Shown here piece by piece: positions 56,750 through 64,000 of a stretch of DNA of 64,000 bases. Every line of letters begins with the position of its first letter. Within the stretch, counting starts at the first letter, position 1. The notes beneath the pieces were generated by a model. That model was given only the letters and a program-made list of their open reading frames with translations. It was not told the DNA's origin and did no database searches. The stretch comes from Ischnura elegans. Its lineage: Eukaryota > Arthropoda > Insecta > Odonata > Coenagrionidae. Both the position numbers and the translations under genes were made by a program. Location: positions 62,001 through 126,000 of the forward strand of contig NW_025791691.1 in NCBI RefSeq assembly GCF_921293095.1, in the 5' to 3' direction.

Positions 56750-57690
56750 TTTCCAGCGCAACACTACGTCCGTCGGATGGGACGTTAAGCCGTGATCCTC
56801 TTGACGCCTTTCGTTAAGAGCACGCTAACGCCGACGACGGGTTTTTCGCCACCCTTCCTTTCATATTCTTCCTTCATCATTCATGTTTGAAAAACAACGT
56901 TATCAGTGACTATGGATTTCGAGGAATCATACCTGTTTAGCAGTACTTACCTTATAAGACGTAAGATGGCAGTTGGTGAGAAAAGGTTTTGTGGGTGAAT
57001 CCAATTTATCAGAAGAGGCGGACGATGGGCGATTACAATCATTTCCATATAGATTCGGAAAATGAACCGTCAAAGTTTACACAGGGTAGAACGGGGGCCG
57101 GGACAGAAGGGGGTTTGGTTTTTTTTGCGACTAGGAGGTGCTGTCAACTATCATAGAGATGTTATTGTTCATCCTCTGCATCCATGTCAGTTTAGATAAC
57201 TGAGCGTTAAGATGTAAACTGGAGTTGCGTGACTTTTAGCTGTTGTTTTCTAACCTCGGAAGATTTTGTATCGATGGTAAGTCATATTCAAACGTTTAAA
57301 TTATAGTAACTCTTGGTATGTTTTTGAAGTTATCGTTAGTTTCGTATAACGTAACGTCTGAATAAATGTAATTTTCGGTCAGTCACTGGGCTTCAGTTCC
57401 TAGGTAAGCGTAAACGTGTCCTTGGGGCAGAACGGGTGAGGCGGAATGGGGAAATTAGAAAAAACGAGCGTGATGCGCCCGCTCCCAGCGGGCTTCCCCC
57501 GCTCTTTTCAATGCAGGTCCACAGAGGGATAGGCGCGTTTCTAATTTTAAAATTTAGAAAAAAAGGCAGGGTCTTATGTACAAATTTAATTGGAATGTTC
57601 ATGTACAAATTGAGGTCAGAGGACCTCTTTAAACACAACTTTGGAAGTAATTACACTATCCTCTGTTAATACTTGTTTAGCGTTTTCCTT
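56750..57690. other. Intergenic, includes an unassigned dispersed repeat start
   Basis: A tacgtccgtcggatgggacg run near 56765 followed by ttaagccgtgatcc looks like a dispersed repeat or LINE 3' untranslated motif. Nothing else is recognised. Confidence 0.35.
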
Positions 57691-57985
57691 AACATTTACA
57701 AAATATTTTGAAAAGATCTTACTCTAGAGAATGCTACATAAAGTTGGCCATGAGAGAATACAGGGTCAGGCAGGAATAAGCCAGCTCTTTGAAAAGTCTG
57801 ACCCTGAGCTTTGTTAATAGTCATCGCATAGGAAACCTTAATGGGAAATTGTCTGCGAGTCAAATTAAAAGGCATGGTGGGATCCGACAGCGTTAACTGT
57901 ATTCTTGGGATAAGGACAATCTTGCCGGAATCGATTATTTTTTTATCGATTATTTTTATTTTTTTATTTTTAAAAATCAATTTTA
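57690..57985 (-). pseudogene. Helitron helicase C-terminal fragment
   Basis: Minus strand encodes [20 protein letters not shown], then [20 protein letters not shown] and [14 protein letters not shown]. This is the conserved end of the Pif1-like helicase of Helitron RepHel proteins. No Rep domain or Helitron ends were found nearby, so it is a fragment. Confidence 0.85.
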
Positions 57986-58199
57986 GGAAACAATAGCAAT
58001 ATTTGGAAGTAATATATGCCGTCGCATGTTCTCTGATAAATTCTGTGCATTTTGGTACCTCATTTGTATAGTTTGGTTGCGTATAAGTTGAGAAAAAGAT
58101 ATCTATACAGTTGAAATAATATAGAGGATGGAAAAAAGAATAGGGTGTTTTCCTTCATCAAAGAAAACGAAAGGCATTGAATGCGATTCGTTACCCACA

Positions 58200-58790
58200 A
58201 TTAGTGTATTTATAACATACAAATTAGTTGGTTCTATAAATTCCAGTTTAGACGAAAGTTAATGGTCAATTTTAACCTCATTTGAAGAAGGCCACATTGG
58301 CAGCCATGCGATGCCACTCCACGTGACGTCACCGGGACCTAGATGCTATACGAGTAGTCAGGAGTTTTACATAGTCTGAGATTACCAATGCATGCATGTG
58401 GCAGAGAGCTAAGGGAAACACATCTTAATAATCACCTATTAAAATAGCCTATGGTCGGAAAGTTTTCTTCGTTTGATAGGGTATTAATAATACTTATTTA
58501 AGCCAAGCGCTACCTGCTAGCAGGGTAATCTGCTACCTGCATCGTATCAGCGCTCAAAGCCTCGCTCCAAAGTCACCTCACACGGCGACAGCTGCAACAA
58601 GAAATACGTCACACTGGCTTTTCCCCGTATTCCAACTTAGCCGACGCGTTTTCGGGCGCTTGAAAATTTTCACTTTTCGTTTAATCACGAAAAATAGATA
58701 TCGTATTTAAAAATATAGGAGCGTGAATTCCAGGAGTGATAATCTTTCGATTTAGGAAATTAAAAAAATGGGAAACTATCCTATTATGGA
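58200..58790. repeat. Second copy of the 54.0-54.6 kb repeat
   Basis: Colinear with 54010-54600: ccacgtgacgtcac, accaatgcatgcatg, taataatcacctattaaaa, gtcggaaagttttcttcgtt and cgaaaaatagatatcgt appear in the same order. Related to the interior of the element at 53931-54892. Confidence 0.75.
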
Positions 58791-58799
58791 ATGAAGAGA

Positions 58800-60650
58800 C
58801 AACTCTATGTTTATGCTGTGGCGATTTTCATTGAATATCAGTTGAAGGCTGGGTCGACTGTTCCATTGGTAAGAATTTGGCTCACAACTCGTGTGCTATA
58901 GTGGATAGCGAAGCAGATGATTCTGTACTTGTGAGTGAATATTGTGATCAGGCTTCAAAAAAGACTGTGTACTGGTATTAAATATTCATTAAAATTAAAA
59001 GACAAGAACATACAAATCAAAGACAAAGAACATCCACATTTCCTTCAATTTCATTTCTTTCGTTTGATATTTTAATATCATGCACCCCAGCTTCCTTGCT
59101 GTCTGGCATAAACTCGGCGTTTTCTAATAAAAAAAATCATCATCACTTGACGGAGATATCTAGACAACTGAGGACTAGAACTCGTTTCCAGCTTCTTACG
59201 TGAAAGGCCGAAAAAATTGCCGGCGCTTGTAAACGCCGGAAAAAAACTGCTGGTTTTCAGGCGCTTGTAACCAGCGTTTTATGTGAACGGCCGAATTTCT
59301 TACGCACCGTAAGAAATTCGTCCGTAAGGAATAGTGCATTAACCCTTCAATGGCTGTGCCTTGAAAACTTACGCAAATCTCACGGGGTATGTCAGGTACC
59401 CCATTTATAATTCATAAATTATGTGCTGTATTTTAATCTTTCCTGTAATTCAACACCATGACTCTTTTTTAATGATATAATACCTTGTTATACTTAATTT
59501 TTAAATACATTGTTGACTGCATTTAGGATTTTACGTTGATTTTGTGATAATGGCAGGTATCTTTCATATTTTGTTTTTGTAACTGCTCAGGGAAAAACGT
59601 TTGCTTTGCAACTGCATTGGAACACTTTTGAAACTGTTTTGAAACTCAGTGACCCCACCAATAAAAATTGAAGTTTTCGAAAACAATTCAAATGTAAAAA
59701 AATCAGTCGTCGCCTAAATAACGAAAAAGTGGTTGAGCTCGAATGCAAAAAATATCAAGGGCTCAAAATAATAAATAAAACAATTTTACAGCATTAACAT
59801 TATTTGGGGTAACAGAGCTACCCCGTACAGTTACGAAAGGGCTGACGACAGCTCACAACATCAACAGGTTGTTTTTTTTTGACCCTCAGACAATCTGGAA
59901 GAATCAGCGCAGAGAGATTACTTGGACCTCCGCAAGTGTTCGCAACAATTGACTTGGAAACCAGAAATATATGACCGAAAACCTTAGAATTGATTTCAGA
60001 CTCGGTCTTTTTTCTATCTCGAATGTTTTAGCCTTGAAACCCCTTAAGGCAAATTCAAAAAATTTTGGTTTGGACCACGAACTTAGAATAATAGAGGTTT
60101 GGACCCATATTGTTAGATCAAAAGATCGTATTTGTATAATTTTGCTTAAACTCAACGAAACTTAAGACCTTTTCCCATAAGTATGCCAATTTTTAAGAAT
60201 ATTGCTCGAGGGTAAATTGATAAAATTAGGGGTCGAAAATGACACACGGCCAATGGGACAGTCTGTATTGTGCTGCAGGCTTACCCTTGTTAGCAGTTGT
60301 GTCTTCCATAACTAAAATAATCAAATGTCTGAAAACTGAAAATAATTTAAATGTTCAAAACACTAAGTAAACTATTAGCTATAACTTTGACACTAGTAGG
60401 TTTAAAACACTGAAACGGATCATTCCTGCTTACGAAGTGACTTGGAGGACTACCAGAACAGTGATAACATAGATGGGGTTGGTGAGGTGGTGACGGTGCT
60501 CGCGAGGAATATACCTGAACTATTGTATTTCGTGATTACACTCCTGAAAGGTGAAATGAACTGTGATGGATAATTAGGATGAATGTATTGTACTTGAACA
60601 AATTAATAATTATAATATTAATTATATTATAATAATTATATTATAATAAT
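58800..60650. other. Intergenic with a hairpin repeat and an AT-rich tract
   Basis: Around 59195-59340 are gccggcgcttgtaaacgccgg-like and ctggttttc..ccag inverted motifs, probably a MITE remnant. 60600-60665 is a simple taataattatat repeat. No gene recognised. Confidence 0.4.
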
Positions 60651-60778
60651 TATATTATTTATAATTAATTAGAGAATTCACATTAAATGCCCCCTGATTT
60701 CCTAAAACGATAACGACTGAGAAGAAAATGATTAAAATTATTCAATTTTAATGTAACATGATTAAATTATAACTTTAG

Positions 60779-60918
60779 GTGGAACACATCCTGAGATACT
60801 GCAATATGCTCCTGTGACTGTAATATCCAATGATGAGTGCAGTAAATCCTACGACGAAAGCTTTGTGACTGACGGCAGGATGTGTACACGCGGTGATTCG
60901 GGTGAAGGAGGATGCACG
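60779..60918 (+). pseudogene. Isolated plus-strand copy of protease exon 6
   Basis: 140 nt, with AG before and GT after (GTTAGA). It encodes [40 protein letters not shown], open throughout, and is closest to exon 6 of gene C. The intron sequence just upstream (60660-60778) is the inverse of that upstream of gene C exon 6 (62066-62160). No other exon of this gene is found near it on the plus strand, so it seems to be an inverted partial duplicate rather than a gene. Confidence 0.8.
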
Positions 60919-61059
60919 GTTAGAACCTCAGTTAGGACCCAGTTTTTAATTTTAATTGTATTGCTGATTCACCTCCAAGCAGCTCCATGTTTACATTTCC
61001 TGGTAACGTAACACCACCCCAAATTGTAACATTGCCCCTTGTGCGCTATTTTTCGAGAA

Positions 61060-61398
61060 ATCGAATCGAACCATGCATCATTGACTTAGGCTGGTTGGAA
61101 GTCCATAGTCCCTTTGAGTTACTGCTCTTGACGGACCAAAATAGCCTTATATCTAGTAATGTGTACTTCGGTAAAATTTATGCGGGAATTAAGGAATTAT
61201 GGATTGCGCAGTGGTACGGAAAGGCAAAGGTCTGAAAATCAAACCAGGAAAATTTTTTCCAAAGGCAAATCAATATGTCAATTCACGCGGCAGGGTTGAA
61301 AAATATAAAGTGTGATTAATTTTTGAAAATTACAAAGCTTGTTAATTTCAATTCATAATACAGTTTCAATGTGTAGTGCCTAAAAATTTTCAGATTAT
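61060..61398. repeat. 3' flank of gene C, homologous to flanks of A and B
   Basis: Matches 8560-8949 and 37920-38324 in order. The AATAAA of the other two genes is changed here to AATTAA-type sequence (gaaattaacaag on the minus strand). Confidence 0.75.
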
Positions 61399-62065
61399 TC
61401 ATTTCACATTGCTTAGTATCCAATCTCTGTAGTAACTTACTCTCGTGTAACCATCCGGTGCAATGCCACATCCTTTCGAGCTGTGAAATGAGGTTATTCC
61501 AATCAAGAGATTTGGACCACCTCCGGATAAATCCTTAAAAAGCGGTCCACCTTCATCACCCTAAGTATAAAGGAAAATATTCGCTGAATGAGGTACAAAA
61601 GTATTTCAAATGTGCAGCACTCGATATTTATACCAAAAATCAAATAATTTTTTGCTATTGTTTCATTTTATGGCCTTTAAACTTTAATTTGATAAGGAAA
61701 ATTGTCTTGTATATTGATGTGTAAAAGCAAAAGTAAAATAATGTTTTCGCTTGACAATTTTAATTGATAAAAAAAGGAAAACATTGTTTACAGGTTTCAA
61801 AGAGCTTTCTAAGACTTTTCAACCTTGTTAAGTTAAAAGTTTTGTTTTGATAATAAGTTACGCTCTAGCATAATTATTACTTTTATTCCAGTGGTAATTT
61901 TTAAAGGTAAAACTGAGGTTCTGACCGTGCATCCTCCTTCACCCGAATCACCGCGTGCACAAATCCTGCCGTCAGTCACATAGCTTTCGCCCCAGGTTTT
62001 AATGCACTCATCATTGGATATTACAGTCATAGGAGCATATTGCAGTATCTCAGAATAAGGTCCAT
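61399..62065 (-). CDS. Protease gene C, last two exons: serine protease homologue with Ser195 replaced by Glu (5' part outside window)
   Basis: Exons 61926-62065 (140 nt, one codon longer than in A and B) and 61399-61560 (162 nt), joined across a 365-base intron with donor GTCAGA and acceptor TTAG. Exon 6 encodes [20 protein letters not shown] and ends GEGGCT. The final exon starts GDEGGPLFKDL, so the catalytic Ser is Glu, and ends [12 protein letters not shown]. Asp194 and the brachyurin-type PDG at 225-227 are kept. Frames are open. Exons 1-5 must lie right of 64000, so His57 and Asp102 cannot be checked. As in gene A, a non-catalytic role is likely. Confidence 0.87.
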
Positions 62066-62069
62066 CTAT

Positions 62070-62935
62070 AATTATAAATAATTCATGCTACATTAAAACT
62101 GAATAATTTAATTCATTTTCTTCTCAGTCGTTACCATTTGAGGAAATCGGGGGGCATTTACTATGATTTCGCTAAAAGGAGACTTTGCCTAACTGATGTC
62201 AAAAAAGAAGATGAAACCTCTTTTATTTGAAAGAAGACACTAGGGTGGTGCGAAAAAAGTCAAGTTCCAAATTCAGTGTCGTAATAGCGCGGAAAAGTTG
62301 CGATACGTTAGTACAAGAAAAACAAAAAAAGAATTATTAAAATCGGACGTCATCTTCCGATCCCGCAAAGCACCTGAAAAATTGACAAAAATGAAAACAA
62401 TTGTTTTTTTTTGTTGTACAAAAAATTAAATAAACTTTATATTTTTTAACGCTATTGCTAAAAATGATTACAAATAGTATAGGTTTTTAGTAATATATAC
62501 ATATTCATGGCTTTAAACAAATATATCCGGTCGCGAAAAATCATTAAAAATGTATAAAAATTGCAAATTAGGCGATTTTTCAGAGTTGTGTAATAATTAT
62601 TTTATTAATAATATTTTATGCTCAAACTTTTAGTCTAATATACATGTTTGATTATGCAGCTCTTCCTTTATTAAGATATGATTTAATAATATTTAAACAT
62701 CCCAGAACTCTCCGGGGGGAGGTGGCCTTACTTCGGGTTCAACCCTTTCCCTTCCCTCAATCCAACCAATGAGGGTTAGTGCAACTTAAATATTTACATT
62801 TTTTGTCCTACTTTTAGCTTTTAGTTTTTGAACGCTACTTTATACTACGATTTGGTGGTGAAGTCTGACATAATGGACCTTGATTTGAATATAGCCCTAA
62901 TAAATCCATCTCTGGAAAGATAACCACAAAGCTTA
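62070..62935. other. Intron 5 of gene C, near part
   Basis: AT-rich, non-coding. A tagggtggtgcgaaaaaagt motif near 62233 may be a repeat start. Nothing else recognised. Confidence 0.4.
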
Positions 62936-62939
62936 AGGG

Positions 62940-63900
62940 ATGCCTCTGTTACCAATTTCACTCACGGCTCCACTGCTTGCGTGTGACGTGGGAAGATTTA
63001 ATATCCCAATCTGTTTTATCGCCTGATTCAATGAAGGAAGCTATTTCTTCATTGGTCATTCTCCGAAGAAGAGGTGGAGTAGATAGTTTTACTATACTCC
63101 GGTCAATCAATTCTATATATTCAGTTGCTTTGAAGTCCATGGTAGGAGTAATTAAGTTTCCGATGGGTTTGCCTTTTGGTTAAGCCTGTGGCTTTTAATA
63201 CTCTTTTTAGCTGTTGCTCTCTAATGTGCCTCCTATAATAAAAAAAACATCGCCATCAATACGTTCTCTGGGTGAGCAAAGTAAAAGTTCCGTTCAATAA
63301 CCGGGAAAACTACTTAATTTTAATCTTAAGTCAAGAATCAAGAGGTTTCTATTGCTCTGTACACACGAACAGGCATGTAAGATTTAAAATAAAAGTAACT
63401 ACGTCTTCAAAAGCATCTGAGGGGTTTTCGGTACTTACGTAAAGTCGGAGAACTCGATTTGGATAGGTAAGCCATCTAGCATGTGAAAATGGTCCTGGAT
63501 CACGGTTTGCTAAGTCATTTGGAAAGTCACCACAAATAATTGCTTGACTTATGTTAATAAGGTATCTTTGGCCCTTGCTCAAAATTTATCCATCCACTTG
63601 TAGAATTTCATATTCAATTGTTTGGAAATGCAGTAAATAAATTGGAAGCTTTCCAAAATCATTCAGTTTTAGAATTCCCACTTAAAGATTTTTGGCCAGT
63701 TAATTCACAATCCAAATACTGAAAAAGATGGCGGAAAAGTAATTCAATGAAATGAAGCAAACAAACTGCCCACTGCAGCGGATGTCCAATGTGTTCTTCG
63801 ATTTCTCTCATAGTGCCACCTTTATATCCAATGTTGGTGTTGTGCCATCACAGCAAACTAAATCTAAGTACTTCAACGATACTCCTTGATCAGAGAAATG
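62940..63900 (-). pseudogene. Decayed transposon-like protein, family not assigned
   Basis: Minus-strand pieces in order: SLKYLDLVCCDGTTPTLDIK, EIEEHIGHPLQWAVCLLHFI, LLFRHLFQYLDCELTGQKSL, then KGQRYLINISQAIICGDFPN, HARWLTYPNRVLRLYVSTEN, and finally MDFKATEYIELIDRSIVKLS. Stops and frame changes separate them. From general familiarity this resembles a protein family repeated in arthropod genomes and probably transposon-borne, but I cannot name the superfamily. It lies in intron 5 of gene C, same strand. Confidence 0.6.
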
Positions 63901-64000
63901 AGATAATATGAAGGCCAAATGTCTTTAGCAGACCCGAAGCTTGGATAAACATGACTTGCATACACAGAGGACGGTTCTTTTATTAAGGAATGGTGTTCCT

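Overview
This window looks like part of a large, repeat-rich arthropod genome, most likely an insect. There are no bacterial-style operons. Genes are split by introns of 0.3-3.4 kb, and most of the DNA is transposable-element debris: Ty3/gypsy, Penelope-like, RTE-like and other LINEs, tRNA-derived SINEs, mariner, pogo-like, P/THAP, Helitron and several MITEs. The host signal is a tandem family of S1A serine proteases of the brachyurin (crab-collagenase-like) type. Species identity cannot be read from the sequence alone.

Layout. 1-5019 is a nearly complete Ty3/gypsy retrotransposon on the minus strand: one LTR, gag, then protease, reverse transcriptase, RNase H and integrase, with the second LTR just off the left edge. 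About 6.9-21.6 kb holds protease gene A (minus strand, seven coding exons) with its 3' flank. 22.6-25.6 kb is a full-length Penelope-like element. 26-34 kb is decayed LINE, RTE and MITE sequence. 34.3-48.5 kb holds protease gene B (minus, seven exons) with a homologous 3' flank. 49-60 kb is intergenic DNA with MITEs, a P/THAP transposon remnant and a Helitron fragment. 60.8-62.1 kb holds an isolated plus-strand protease exon and the last two exons of gene C (minus), whose upstream exons lie beyond the right edge. 62.9-63.9 kb, inside the last visible intron of gene C, carries a decayed coding remnant that I interpret as transposon-derived.

The three protease genes arose by duplication of a unit that includes several kb of 3' flank. 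Exon lengths are identical between A and B (51, 91, 157, 167, 90, 137 and 162 nt; 284 residues). The catalytic residues differ strikingly. B keeps His, Asp and Ser but has Asp instead of the oxyanion-hole Gly193. A has Gln for His57 and Gly for Ser195. C has Glu for Ser195. Reading frames and GT/AG splice sites stay open in every visible exon, so A and C look like serine protease homologues (pseudoenzymes) rather than ordinary decayed pseudogenes. This repeated, independent loss of the catalytic serine is the most interesting host biology here.

On the mobile-element side the most notable points are a canonical -1 frameshift heptamer joining gag and pol, a Penelope-like element with apparently identical direct repeats and 14-bp target duplications but two in-frame stops, a recurring hammerhead-like hairpin in three Penelope-type sequences, and nested insertions that can be dated against the empty paralogous sites.
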